Positions 21,401-32,610 of a stretch of 64,000 bases of DNA are shown here, in pieces. Under the pieces are notes generated by a model. It was not told where the DNA came from and made no database searches. It saw only the letters and a list, made by a program, of their open reading frames with translations. Numbering within the stretch: the stretch's first letter is position 1; every line of letters starts with the position of its first letter. Source of the DNA: Acholoe squamosa (lineage: Eukaryota > Annelida > Polychaeta > Phyllodocida > Polynoidae); contig OX439046.1 in assembly GCA_949317995.1 (NCBI GenBank), positions 34,198,002-34,262,001 on the forward strand. Direction: 5' to 3'. The position numbers and the translations under genes were made by a program.

Positions 21401-23989
21401 AAAAAAAAAAAAGTTCAGCATTTAGCAGGTTTTGTGTTGACTAATTTAAGGAAATACATTTTTTTCCCCAACTTAAAGGAATGGAACTAAAATTAAAAGT
21501 TTCGGTCAGAGGAAAATTAGAGACACTCACCATCATCTGCCAGTCTTAGGTCAGCACGGGTAAGATTCAATTGCCACAGACCGTCCTGGTAATTAAAAAA
21601 AAAAACATACAAATGTTTTCAAACCTATTTGGTTTTAATCATATTGATTTTCTGAATACTTCATGCGATGCAGGATAACGTGTGATGATCTCATCCTACC
21701 ATAATGGTCTGGTATATCAAATAAAAATAAAGCATTTCGTTTGTTTAGATTACCTTCGTTTAGATATTGACTTAGGGATATTATGCAGGGCAAGTACCTC
21801 ACATTATTTAATTGTATATAATTCAATGAAATCAAGGTTATGCCAGGTTTTAGATCTATTTCAGTGCTAAAATCCTAATACAACACCTGAATAGCAGTGA
21901 AGGTGAAGTTAGTAGACCAGGTTCTGTTGTAGATAACAACAAATGGTGCTGGAGTTGGAGAGGTTGTTGTCTCTGTCCCATTGAGACTGCACAGCAGAGT
22001 CTGAAATAATGTTCTATTCATTATGTTTGATATCAATTCCTTTGAACAACCAGATAGGATCCTAACAATACATGTGATTATATAACGTGATTTTCTGTCG
22101 ACCGTCTGTGGTTTTCTTGTCAACATTGATATCTATGATCGGCACAACCTAGCAAAATTCAAGCAACATACATATAATTTTTCTACCTGAAAACCGAGTG
22201 AGTTGTGTTAGCAGAGTCTAAAACTCCAGAGGAAAAGCCTTTAAAATCAATTTCAGCAATGAAAGTTAGGAAACTGTGGGGAACGAGCTATGTAAAGTTT
22301 GGTAATTTTCACTGTAATCTCCCACTTGGCAAAAAACGTTTTTAAACGTTTTCTTAGCCCATTTTCAACCAAATAACCAATAGGTAAACCAATAAAAACG
22401 TGTTTCTAATGTAAAAAAGATAAAACGTTTTTATGCCAAGTGGGCTATAAGTCCAACCTACAATACTCATGGGATGCATCCCCACATCCAACAGGGTTCT
22501 GCATCATCTCATGAAGTTTAAACAGAATTCAGCGTTTGATGAAAAGACTTGTAGCAAAGAAATGTGGCTCACTATAGAAACCAAGAGAGATCTGTATTCA
22601 TGATCAGACACCAATAGAATGTATTACAGTTTGGGGGGAAAAAGATTGATATTGGACCTGTTTAGGATTTTATCTTATAATTCTAAGTGGGTAGAATGAT
22701 TAAAAAACATGAGATTTGAGAGTAAGAACAAGGTATAAGACATAAAATAGACAACTGTTTAACTCATATGCAACTCTCTTCATTGATTTTGGAGACTTTG
22801 AAGATGGAAGATGGAGGCAAAGGAAGAAGCCATTTTAGGACGGCCAACATAACTAAGTGTGCACCCTGAGCCAATTACAGAATTTAGGGGGTGTTCACAA
22901 ATGACGTCAAGCCATTTTGACCCCAATCCATTGTATCATGCTTTTGCTAGTACGAAAATCCCTCAAGACTTTCAAGACTTTAGTATAGAAATGTTTTATA
23001 TAGAAGCCCCATCCTTCTTGTGCATGGTGTCATTTCTGGACGGCCACAGGGAAGAAGGGAAAAACTCCTCAAACGGAGAAGAAGGCCAAGGCCTCGGCAG
23101 TAATATAAGAAATAGTATGATAGGATGAATGCAAGAGTGAATGTATGAGTGGACTTGGGCAAAATGACAAACGACAAATGGTGTTTCATAGTTCAGAGTA
23201 TTTACCGTGATGCTTCCCCTCCATGGATTAAGCCATATGATTAATTGGGTGAAAAGATTCTTTATTGTATTTCTCATCTCTCATATGTACATTTACCATA
23301 CATTGTATATATACTGTTACATTTACTCTTATATGTTACAAGTTAATTTTATAGACTGCCCACAGATTTGGCAGCAAAAATCTCTGATGCATCCTTAGAG
23401 CGTATAATAATTATCTACCTGAGTTTAGAAGAAACTAACTTCAAAATGATAAATTAAATGTCCCACAGTGACTGTCATATTTTTCCATCAACTATCACAT
23501 GTGATTGTACCATAATCAACTTGGGCTTCCCTAGCCAACTTAAAAGGGTCTATTTCTCCTCTTTCCTATCCCCTCGGGATGTGTGTGGTGCACATAATTA
23601 TGCGCAGGCACTGACACATTCCCCTGAGAAATTGTGTAATGTAGTTCTCGCCATGAATATGACCTTAGCTGTCGAAATGGCATTAAACATCTATTACTCA
23701 CTCACTCACCATAATCAACTAAGAAAATCTAATTGAAAAGTATGTAATATCTGATACAACTGTATAATTGTGATTGAGACAACCCAATGAAATTGACGCC
23801 ATAGGAAGGAGAGCAAAAACATTGTAACGAAAAAAACATATCCCCAGTAAGGTTGTGACGTTCAATAAAAGAAAAAAATATTCTTCTCATTTAAGTTCAG
23901 AATGGTACTCACAGTACTGCCAAAGCCCAAATACAATCGGTTATCACCTCTTCCAAGTATGCTTCTAGTTGTTAACTCTAATGAGTATT
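18454..23989 (-). CDS. Multi-exon host gene (partial), possible CatSper auxiliary-subunit-like extracellular protein
   Basis: Eight exons in transcription order: 23913-23989, 21887-22000, 21531-21585, 20740-20841, 19696-19782, 19094-19269, 18707-18770, 18454-18491. Each is bordered by AG and GT (several GTGAGT/GTAAGG donors and pyrimidine-rich acceptors). The splice phases agree at every junction (0, 0, 1, 1, 1, 0, 1) and no stop occurs. The product has many N-glycosylation sequons (N-G-T, N-R-T, N-F-T, N-L-T, N-T-T) and regularly placed Cys, so it is probably extracellular. Motifs include D-G-L-W-Q-L-N-L-T, W-R-V-F-V-N-T-T, V-T-W-Y-Q-L-T, then C-P-S-I-C-A-P and L-L-T-N-H-Y-L-F-I-L-T-T-E-G-L. 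That alternation recalls the beta-propeller-like ectodomain of CatSper beta/gamma/delta/epsilon proteins. The exon chain is strong; the family name is from memory. Both gene ends lie outside what I can trace. Confidence 0.7.
20331..20636 (+). other. Open frame in an intron, unrecognised
   Basis: A 101-codon frame within the intron between exons 20740-20841 and 19696-19782. The opposite strand is also open for 93 codons. It has no recognised motif or splice sites, and is as likely to be a repeat fragment as a gene. Recorded only because both strands are open. Confidence 0.15.
21169..21412. mobile_element. CCCACTTGGC-type MITE, one end clear
   Basis: Starts CCCACTTGGCAGAAAAACG and is built of repeated AACGTTTTT/ACGTTTT words on both strands, like the complete copies at 22321 and 25434. 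The right end lacks the matching GCCAAGTGGG, so it is truncated or diverged. It lies in an intron of the 18-24 kb gene. Confidence 0.6.
22321..22444. mobile_element. CCCACTTGGC MITE (124 bp), complete
   Basis: Termini CCCACTTGGCAAAAAACGTT and ...GCCAAGTGGG are inverted repeats, and the whole element is nearly palindromic. CT flanks it on both sides (22319-22320, 22445-22446), a 2-bp target duplication. No coding capacity. It lies in an intron of the host gene. Confidence 0.8.
23522..23709 (+). mobile_element. SINE-like retroposon with (ACTC)n tail, copy 1
   Basis: Starts TGGGCTTCCCTAGCC and ends TATTACTCACTCAC. It is flanked by the direct repeat CATAATCAACT (23511-23521 and 23710-23720), a clear target duplication of retroposition type. 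About 188 bp. No good tRNA-type A/B box was found. It occurs again at 32186 and, inverted, at 43986. Confidence 0.85.
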
Positions 23990-24156
23990 CTGCAACAGAG
24001 AGTAAATAAAAGATCATTTGTGCAACTGACATCACAATTCGATCAGTAGGGCTGTAGCAAGCGCAAATTGGGGGGGGGGGCAGGAGACGTGCCCCACACC
24101 CTAAAATGTCCATGGGGCCATCCGTAAATCACGTCATGCCAAATTTGACATTTTTG

Positions 24157-24184
24157 ACCCCCCCCCCCCCACACACACACACAC
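24157..24184. repeat. (C)n(AC)n simple repeat
   Basis: Run of C followed by AC dinucleotides. Confidence 0.9.
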
Positions 24185-24529
24185 TTCATGTTTTATGCCA
24201 ATATTGCAGTGCACACGGTAGGCCTATATGGAAAATTAATCCCCTCAAGCATCACATCATTTGTGGTTGGCCCCCATCAAGATGTCCACTCTCTGGGCTT
24301 TCCAACTGTGACTTCCCTTCAAACAAACAAACGTGGTTTTTTTTTCAACGTTAAAAAAAGACGTGCAAATTTTTTTTAATATCAAACCATAAAAAAAAAC
24401 ATGTTTTTTTTGTTGTTGTGAAGACCTATAAAAACATTATTTGAACGTTTTTTCCACATTTTGTAAAAATGTTTTTTTAATATGAAAAAAAAAAAAAACT
24501 TTGAAAACATCCTGTGATGAGGGGGGGTA

Positions 24530-24622
24530 TGTAAAGCCAAACCATGAGGGGATTCGGACCTGCGACCCCCAGGTGGACAGTCCCAAGCCCTATCCATTAA
24601 TACTGTAGGCCACCGGGACTTG
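24530..24622 (-). repeat. tRNA-like sequence (SINE head or tRNA pseudogene)
   Basis: The minus strand has a type-2 polymerase III promoter-like layout. An A-box-like GTGGCCTA...GGATAGGG is followed about 30 nt later by GGTCCGAATCC, one mismatch from the B-box consensus GGTTCGAATCC. The acceptor stem is not intact, so I do not call a functional tRNA. Confidence 0.5.
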
Positions 24623-25433
24623 TGTGTAGTATCATTTTTACATTAGGCTTGGATATCATGTATCTATGGAGAACAAGAACTATTTACATATGTATGGTAA
24701 TATTCACAGTGTGATATCACAGACCTGACTACTAGGCTAGTATTCGTGTCTGTGGTGCATGATATCAAGGATGGTATCTTAACTCCTTGGTGATATGGAA
24801 TAGACCTGACTAGAGTTATCCTACAAATGGTTTGTTTTATACAGCATTTATTTGTATATTTCCTATCAGACCATTGGCAGTGTAATAATAACTGGCTCTA
24901 AAAGTCGTTACAAAGAAAATAGATGGTAAGACTAAGTGCAGACGCATCCCTGCAATGAATGGAAATCTAAAAATCTAGTAGGCTCTACATCAAGATTTTT
25001 TCCCAAGCTATTCCCAACCCTGGTTGTGCTTGAAATATTTGCAACAATACTTCAGCTCAGAACCCCAATACTACAATTGAGGCGTTTGTGTATCGACCAA
25101 GGGATCAATGCTGGTTTGTAAGGCCATCCCATATTGGTCCTCCCCATGTGGGTCAGTGTTGATCCCCAAGTCAACTTACTACACTCCCAAGCATAGTTAA
25201 GGACTGGTACCTAGCCAGACCTGGCTGGGGTGGAAGGGGGTGGAGGGAACCAGCTGAGGTGGTGTAGTTAGCGTTCGAGCAAGGGGTGAAATGCTAAAAC
25301 TGGTTTAGGCTGAAGTATATATTGTGTTATCTAACTATTTGGGCTTGGACAGTGCCTTTTTCTTATAACTCACGGTTCATTATCCAGCCATAATGCACTC
25401 TGAGACCTTTTGTTCGTCTTCAAGAAGGTGCTG

Positions 25434-25798
25434 CCCACTTGGCAAAAAACGTGTTTTTAACGTTTGCAAACGTTTTTATTTGGTTTGGATAAAAAAAGTT
25501 TTTAAAAAACGTTATTTTGACGTTGAAAAACGTTTTTAAACGTTTTTCACCCAATTTTGAACCAAATAAAAACGTTTGCTTTTTCAACCAATTTTCAACC
25601 AAATAAAAACGTTTTTTATTTACGTTTCTTTTACATTAAAAAAACGTTTTTTAACCTGATATAAAAATGTCAAAATAACGTTTTTTTGAGTACATGTAAA
25701 AACGTTATTTTGACGTTGAAAAAAAAACGTTTTGCAAACTTAGGAACCAAAATAAAACGTTTTTTTGACGTCAAAAAAACGTTTTTCTGCCAACTGGG
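25434..25798. mobile_element. CCCACTTGGC MITE (365 bp), complete, with empty site in window
   Basis: Ends CCCACTTGGCAAAAAACG and ...GCCAACTGGG. The interior is many overlapping ACGTTTTT words. TG occurs on both sides (25432-25433, 25799-25800). The related block at 35640 reads GCTGCTGGTTTC with no insertion and a single TG. The insertion therefore duplicated exactly two bases. Confidence 0.9.
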
Positions 25799-25880
25799 TG
25801 GTTTCAACCTGGATATGTTAATAAATTGACGAAGCATACAAAGTCAACTACGCTATTGATTTCCTATTAAAACCATTTAG

Positions 25881-25953
25881 GGTTCAACAGGGAATAGATC
25901 CCTGGCCGCTGTGGCAGGAGACGAGCTCGCTGTCCACTATACCAAGCCGACCG
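25881..25953 (-). repeat. tRNA-like SINE head, copy 1
   Basis: On the minus strand: GGTCGGCTTGGTATAGTGG (A-box region), then GGGATCTATTCCC (T-arm/B-box region) about 45 nt later. Homologous to 35775-35848, which has the better preserved T-arm. Confidence 0.5.
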
Positions 25954-27227
25954 GTACTAGAAATCAATCCACATGGAGGATTTAAAAAGTGTTGCGACAT
26001 ACCTGAAGTTTACACACCTCGTTAGCATAGAATCCAATGGTGGAAGGTGGAGATATTAACAGAGAAACATAACAGAGATATCCTATATGAACATGCCATG
26101 CCTAATTTCTCCATTTTGTTCAAAATAAATAAGAATCGCTTGATTTTCCATAGCGATATGGGTAAGGAACCCGCCCCGTCCGGCCATTCCTTGTTCGATG
26201 CGTATCTGACCTAGTTCTTACATCCGGGCACCTCCCCGCTTTATGAACAAGACGCAATGGCCGTGTACCGGGCCGTGTGCGTTGGATCGCTATGAAAAAA
26301 TCACTGGATTCTCATTTATTTCAAAGAAAATGGAGACAAAATGTAGGCGAACACCAACTAGAGATTGTATATTTGGCAGTGCTAGAAGTACAGGACTTGA
26401 CATGCTTGGATTATACCCGAAAAATGTGTGTAAAGGTGGAGGTATATCGGGCAGAATGACAAAATGGCCTCGACGGCTTGGCTAACCATGCGGATCGCAT
26501 GCACTTAGAAAATGTCTTCTCCTGGATTAATTCTGGGGTTATTAGGTAAGAAATTCATACATAATGGATGAATACATTAGATAAACGCATTAATGCATGT
26601 TATGAGACCCCACGCGTGGGGCTGAAGTAAGATTTAGATGATAGCAGAAACCAGTTTGAAAGATATCGAAACATTGTGAGACAATATAGTTTCAGTCACC
26701 CCCCCCCCATATAAATGGTATTTTATTTTCTCAGTGGATTTATACTGATCTCAGGAATGGTCCTGGGGAATACAAAAAAGGCTGAATTCCGCCTTTAGGC
26801 AGAGATTTCACACCCCTGTTCAAGGTCACCCCCACCCACAATGCACTGCATATTGTTAGAAAACCGCTACCCGAACACCTCAATTGATAACTTGCACACT
26901 TATCCCACAGTCCTTTGCACCTTTCCTGTTGATGACGTCACATCCATCTCAGGGCTCGACAAATCTCTGTGCCCAGTGCCTGGGACACAAAAACATTTCT
27001 CTGGACACAACTTATTTTTCAAGTTGTGTCCAATGGACACAGCTGCCAAGCCAGGCTTATACATTGACCAAAAGGGCTGAGACACAACATTTTTCTGCTG
27101 GACACAGCTTTAATTTTCCTTTGTGCCCAGTGGACACACTGGTTTCAAACTGATTTGTCTACCCCTCCTTCCCCAAACAGCCTGTACTCCCTGATGCTGG
27201 GTGGCCACCTTTGTTTTGGCACACTTA

Positions 27228-27511
27228 GGCCACAACAAAAAGATCGCCCTCTCCATATTTTCGGAAATACAAATTTTTTTTTTCTTTGAAAAAAGTCTTG
27301 TCTACGGATTTCGCTCGCTTCAGTTTCTACAAGTTTTCTCTTTGTGATGTTTGGCAAAATTAAAAAATAAAAATAAATTGTTCGCTCGCCTTAATTTCCC
27401 AGCAAGAAATCCATTGGACGCCAAAAAATTCTTAAAAAAAAAAAATTCGCTCGCTCGCACCATTTTTTCAAAACCAAAATCTGTAGACCAACTTCTTTTT
27501 TTGGTGTGGCC
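27228..27511. mobile_element. Harbinger-like MITE, 284 bp, uninterrupted copy
   Basis: Termini GGCCACAACAAAA and ...TTTGGTGTGGCC with TTA on both sides (27225-27227, 27512-27514). A TWA target duplication with GGCC-starting ends fits the PIF/Harbinger superfamily. Its two halves match 47329-47478 and 51582-51729, so this copy is the unoccupied counterpart of the giant insertion at 47.5-51.6 kb. Confidence 0.85.
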
Positions 27512-27802
27512 TTAATACTGTGTGCACCTGTCGGAACTTTAGAGTGCACTGTGTTGTTCTCAGCTTTACTTCCTATATGCTGTTTAGTAGTGGTCAGGGA
27601 CTAGGCCTGTTTGGCCTACGAGTACACTGTATCGTAGGCCTGGTTTCTCCATATAACAAGTCAGAATGCCTACCTTTTACACTTAACACTCTCCAAACTC
27701 AGGAATGGTAGCATGAACTCCTGTAATGCTAACCCTAATATACATCCTGAAACAATCCTCTATATCCCTCCATAGTCCTATAATGAATATCTAGCATGAA
27801 TA

Positions 27803-28021
27803 CAATAAAACCCCGCCTATAAGTCGATTTTTTAAAAAGTTTTTTTTTCTTGTATAAGTCGATTTTTGATCCCAAGTTGGGGGGTCGACTTATATGTGGG
27901 TTTTTTATATAATAGATTACAGTGTTAATATTTCGCAAGCCTTTTTTCTATAGGTCGAATTTGTTTCTCAAAGAAGGGGGTCGACTTATAGGTGGGGTCG
28001 ACTTATAGGCGGGGTTTTACG
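27803..28021. mobile_element. pogo-like MITE (CCCGCCTATAAGTCG type)
   Basis: Inverted ends AAAACCCCGCCTATAAGTCG and its complement ending ...GGGGTTTTACGG, flanked by TA (27801-27802, 28022-28023). TA duplication plus these ends fits non-autonomous Tc1/mariner (pogo) elements. Confidence 0.75.
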
Positions 28022-28144
28022 GTACTTGAATTTCAGGCAGGTTTCCTGAGCAAGTGTTCAGAATTGCATTTTCAAAGTCTCCACTGCAGGATCTGGAAGT
28101 AGAACTCATATCACAACATATACCTCCTTTGTGCCTTATTTGCA

Positions 28145-28360
28145 TATGGGTCATTTCACAGTATTTCAACAAGTGGTCCCCACATGACCACCTCAGATCT
28201 GGATAATTTGCCTTCTATATTGAGATGTATATAGGCTACAATTTTGCATGTGGTCATAATATATATATATCTCAATATAGAAAGCAAATTATCCAGATCT
28301 GAGGGGGTCATACAAGGAAAGTTCTTAGAATCTGTTCATTTATAATGGAATGACCCATGT
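28145..28360. mobile_element. Palindromic MITE-like repeat
   Basis: ATGGGTCATT at the left pairs with AATGACCCAT at the right. Inner arms CAGATCTGGATAATTTG and CAAATTATCCAGATCTG pair again across a (TA)n centre. No ORF. Class not assigned. Confidence 0.6.
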
Positions 28361-29050
28361 ATCAGTTTTCCAACACCTCACAAGATGGCATTATACTCAG
28401 TTGGGCCATCTGTTGGCTGCATTGGGAATCTACACAGCAATGGTGGATGGTTCAAAAGTCACAGAGGTGATAGATTCAACTCAGATTATGACCAGCCAGT
28501 AATTCCAGGTGGTACCAGTTATTTATCTGATAATACCAAGACCTAACTTATTATCTGGGGATGCCATCAGTATAAAAAGGGAAATTGAAAAGGGGGCCAG
28601 CCACACTTTACAGACTCCTCAACTCTCAAACCATTACCGAGACCAGAACCCAAAAAAGCTATTGTCTGGGTTCGTAACAGAACTAGTCAGGGACGTGACA
28701 CTGCCTCTTAAAGTACTCTTCAAAAATCCAAGATTGCTGCCAAAGGCCAAAGATAACTTTTTAGGCCTATTTCTTAGAATGAAACATCATTCCCAATCAT
28801 ATACAGTCATGGGACACTTTGGGGGTATATGAACACAGAGAGAAGAACACTGATCACTTTGACGCATCCTGCACAGGTCACAATTTGTCTCCCACATGAT
28901 ATGTATGAAGACATGTCGAATGAGGTTGACACTCTCATATTTGGTTCCTCAATTCCACTTGACATGCATAATGAAGACATGTCACATATTTCTGATCCAT
29001 TCACCTGAGTGCTAGGTAATACTGTGAGACAATTATGTAAGGGTCAAGAG

Positions 29051-29108
29051 TTAGTTAGTTAGTTAGTGTTTTACGGCACGTCAGCTACTGGTGATGGCTA
29101 TTTGTGCC
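29051..29108 (-). mobile_element. 58-bp 5'-truncated retroposon with 13-bp TSD
   Basis: Flanked by the perfect direct repeat TAAGGGTCAAGAG (29038-29050, 29109-29121). On the minus strand it ends in four TAAC-type repeats after CGTGCCGTAAAACAC. That is the hallmark of a severely truncated LINE or SINE 3' end. Confidence 0.85.
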
Positions 29109-29904
29109 TAAGGGTCAAGAGCAGTCAATAGCTATGTACCAATGGTTCAATCAAGGCAGGCCTATAATAGAAGGCAGTGGATATCATAGTCCCACAGGCC
29201 TGCAACACTAAGGCACTTTTTCCTATCTACAGAACTTCTACTTGACTGAGGACCTCTATGCAGTCCATAAGACAAGGGCATGGAGGTGCATGGCAATGGC
29301 ATCTGTCTCCATGTAATGAAGGTACTGAAGTTATACACTGTGGGTTAGCATACAATCTTTTGGTATTTTCACTGACCCAAACACAAGGTGTCTAACCTCT
29401 CAAGTTGAAGAATTCAGGATTGTGGGTGTCTATTTTGATATTCAATAACAAATGCAAATTTAACAATGACATACAATTCACTACCATTCGTTGATAGTAT
29501 TTACAGGCCTTAGTGATCTATTCTTCATGAAAACAAATTGACACAGATACATCAAATGTGTCAAGTGTTGGTAGTACCTCTTGGTAGTGATTAATCCTGG
29601 TACCAAAATGGTTGTTTTCCCCATCTAGTGGAATATCCTAGAACAATTATGTATGTCAAACCATCACATGTCAAGTGCCTTCGACATGGCTGTGACCCTA
29701 GTCAACTCACAGATGACATGGCATTTTAAGGCATGTCAAATCATATGAGGATTACTGTGTGCTACAGTTGTCATGGTGTCATATGTGCACATGTCCCAAT
29801 GATGTGTGCTCTGTGTCAAATCAAGTTGACATGGGTATACACTTTGTCAGGAAGACTTTTTTCAGTGAAGTTATAGTGTGTACCAAGGAAATATATTTTG
29901 AGTA

Positions 29905-30147
29905 CCGTAATCTCCCGCGTATAAGGCGCAGCTCATGTATAAGGCGCACCCCCAACTCAGAGAATGAAAGTCCACATATAAGGCGCACCTCTAAGAGCAG
30001 ATTTTTGTTAATTTAGTACTGTTCTATAGTAAAAATACCCCCCCTATAAGGCGCACCCCAAACTCAAGGCAATTTTCCTCCCACGTATAAGACCCAGCAG
30101 CCTTTTGTTTGGCCTATAAGACGCGCCTTATATGCGGGAGATTACGG
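29905..30147. mobile_element. pogo-like MITE (CCGTAATCTCCCGCG type), with empty site
   Basis: Inverted ends CCGTAATCTCCCGCGTATAA and ...GCGGGAGATTACGG, flanked by TA on both sides. The next tandem unit (about 30290-30305) reads TATTTTGAGTACTTTTGAA without the insert. This proves a TA target and supports Tc1/mariner (pogo) ancestry. Confidence 0.85.
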
Positions 30148-30483
30148 TACTCTCGAAAAATCCAAGATGGCTGCCATAAGCTGAAAATAGCACTTTTAGG
30201 CATATTACATAAAATGGAACATAAGAACCAATTAAATACACAATGGGAACACTTTGCAGTGGTATCTAGGGTTGGCAAGCACAAAGGAAATGTATTTTGA
30301 GTACTTTTGAAAAAATCTAAGATGGCTCCCATAACATGAAAATTACACAGATACACAGCAGCGGGACTTTATGGGGGTGTGAAGTTAGTGTTTACCAAGC
30401 AACTATAACCAGTTAGCGGATTGTCCAATGGGCGCTGCCACTGCTGAAGCTGGTTCCCAGCTCTTATCACTGATCGCAGCTAT

Positions 30484-30680
30484 CTGATGGGTTTGGTTTG
30501 GTTTGGTTGATTTTACATCCACTAATAGTACTTAAAAGTTAGCAGACATTTCTGTGGTTCGTGGACATTAAGTCCTTTCTTTTCTGTTTGGACAGGTATT
30601 TCAAAGCTGCTTGCCCAAACAGCTAGACAAGTATTTCTATGCTGCTTGCCCGACCCGGGTGCCCAACACAGCGGTGACTG
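30484..30680 (-). repeat. Possible LINE/SINE 3' end with (AACC)n tail
   Basis: Minus strand ends ...GATGTAAAATCAACCAAACCAAACC. A diverged relative lies at 38915-38985. No TSD identified. Confidence 0.35.
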
Positions 30681-31182
30681 CATCTATGGATGACCGAATC
30701 TATGAGATGAATGACCACATCTATGAGGAGGGTTGAGGGGGAAAACTGCTACTGTGGCTTCATTCTCTTCTTGAAGGATAGCAAGTGTTGTTTTATTTGC
30801 CTGGTCCCATAGGCAGGGCCAGACAAACCACAGCCTTTGATCACTCAGACGTGGTTCACTGAGGGGGAATCCCATGGCAAAAAGCAAGCATGTAGGCCCG
30901 GGCCCATGCATATGGACACCAGCTGCTCACATGCTCACCCCAAGAAATCCCAAGTTTGTCACCTTTTACAAATCTGGTATGCCCACTGGTAGAATGGAAG
31001 GAGAATTCCTCTTTCGTGGACTCCCAATGAAGTTATTCTACTCCTCCATGCCCTCACATGAAAGTCCCCACTCCACAGGGGGACCGCAGTGAATAGTTAG
31101 TGTTATTTCATTGGCTGATAATTGAACCAGGTAAGCCGGTATATATTCAGTGCTCTTTAACTCTTTCCAAACAAAACACATA

Positions 31183-31440
31183 ATGTCAACAAAACCACTG
31201 ACGCAACTACCAAATTACTTCAAAATCATCAGCACAAATTCGAAAAAGATCGAGTCTCAGAAGGTTGTCATGATTCAAGGTTTCATAGAGAAAGTAAATG
31301 AAGATTTATACGATGAGATGAAGCAACTTTTCATTGACACTAAAGTCGCTTGGGGAGTTGATATGATCGCTACAGTTTGTAGGGAAGGCCCAAATATAGG
31401 ACAGCATTTTGCAATGCAAGTAACCCGAAAGGGCACTTAA
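31183..31440 (+). CDS. Small hypothetical ORF (85 codons)
   Basis: ATG at 31183 (M-S-T-K-P-L-T-Q-L) to TAA at 31438. It is basic and Lys/Ile-rich with no Cys cluster. A TATATA-containing stretch about 45 bp upstream could be promoter-like. It could be a host exon or an old element fragment; I do not recognise a family and there is no homologue in the window. Confidence 0.25.
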   Translation: MSTKPLTQLPNYFKIISTNSKKIESQKVVMIQGFIEKVNEDLYDEMKQLFIDTKVAWGVDMIATVCREGPNIGQHFAMQVTRKGT

Positions 31441-31499
31441 TCTCTTCTTTTAGGCCCCTTCAGACACTAACCTCATGTTTTCTTCGAGCGTTATCACTG

Positions 31500-31597
31500 T
31501 CAATGGTTAAGCCTATGGAGAATGCATCCATTATCGCTCGTATGTTTCTCAATGGTTAAGCCTATGGAGAATGCATCCATTATCGCTCGTATGTTTC
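31500..31597. repeat. 49-bp direct tandem duplication (2 units)
   Basis: CAATGGTTAAGCCTATGGAG...GCTCGTATGTTTC occurs twice in succession with a 49-bp period and no difference seen. Confidence 0.9.
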
Positions 31598-32185
31598 ATT
31601 GGCGAATAACTCCTCTCTTGGGCATTTAAGCATTGCAAAACAGCAGCAGGTCTTGAATGAGGATCCATATTAACCATAAAAAGGCATGAGACACTGTAAT
31701 TCTCCATTTTGTTATAATCCAGCAGTGTCGATGGCACCCTAAGTTGATCGTCTCGTCTCCCTGTCCGCCATTTTGGATTTTGGTTCTATCTGCGCATGCC
31801 TGACCCAATTTCCATGGGGATTTGGGTCAATTTGCACCACCACGGGCTTTGTGATGCGAATTAACGACAGGACGAAGACGCAATTTTTTATCTTTTTAAT
31901 AAAACATATCGATTCAAATCATATATTATAACACTGAATAATTTTTTTAAAAATCGATATCCGCCATGTTTGTACCTAGATTACGACATCTCGAGTGTGC
32001 GCACGAGACGAATGGTGGCAAATTCATCAACGTTGGATCATTTTTTTTTACCTAGAATGCAATGATTCGCACCACCTCTGTCCAAAAAAGCGGGAAAGTT
32101 GATTATTTGCACCTCCTATGGGGCCTTAACCATTGGAAATGAAAGCGCCTTAACTGCTATGGAGGATTATGCACTCCTACCTTTA

Positions 32186-32365
32186 TGGGCTTCCCTAGCC
32201 CACTTAAAAGGGTATCTCCTCTTTCCTATCCCCTTGGATGTGTGTGGTGCACATATGCGCGGGCACCGACACATTCCTCTGTGAATTTGTGTAATGTCTT
32301 TCTCGCCATGAATATGACCCTAGCTGTCGAAATGGCGTTAAACACCTATTACTCCCTCACTCACC
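32186..32365 (+). mobile_element. SINE-like retroposon with (ACTC)n tail, copy 2
   Basis: Same family as 23522-23709: starts TGGGCTTCCCTAGCC, tail ...ACTCCCTCACTCAC. Flanked by CCTACCTTTA (32176-32185, 32366-32375). Confidence 0.85.
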
Positions 32366-32610
32366 CCTACCTTTACCTGTTTTGATAAAGATTCTAGCTA
32401 ATCTGCTGCAGATAAGAATACAATCTCTCTCTCTCAGGGTAAGCCTAACATATTTACCTATTATTCTATTAGCAAGATTAGAAAGAAAATGTCTGATAAG
32501 ACCCTTCTTTTGCCAAAAAGAAATTTGTTTTTCTCATCTTTTTTTCAACCGGAAGTAGGCACTGAAAATGACCTAGTTTTTACCCGGCTCTTATAACCCC
32601 TTTTGGGTTA

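Larger units (their letters stand above)
25378..26560. repeat. Duplicated block, copy 1 (matches 35640-36500)
   Basis: The two blocks align over most of their length: CAGCCATAA-GCACTCT at the left, a tRNA-like part, an exon-like motif and TCTTCTCCTGGATTAATTCTGG at the right. Copy 1 carries an extra 365-bp MITE (25434-25798) that copy 2 lacks. The right arm (26243-26470, plus strand) encodes K-M-x-T-K-C-R-R-T-P-T-R-D-C-I-F-G. The inverted left arm (25970-26130) keeps only the ends of that motif. Confidence 0.8.
28720..30350. repeat. Diverged tandem units (~152 bp) containing AAAATCCAAGATGGCTGCC
   Basis: The word AAAATCCAAGATGGCTGCC and the following ~100 bp occur at 30158 and 30310 and, diverged, at 28721. 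The spacing of the two close units is about 152 bp once the inserted MITE is ignored. One unit is occupied by the pogo-like MITE and the next is not. Confidence 0.6.

Noticed and set aside
25990..26070. Upstream exon of the 18-24 kb gene (strong GTATGT donor)
   Set aside because: Its only fully open reading ends in phase 0, whereas exon 23913-23989 needs phase 1, and the segment is part of a repeat.
26512..26547. Possible first exon (ATG...GTAAG) on the plus strand
   Set aside because: It lies in the duplicated block, and the second copy has a stop in the same frame.
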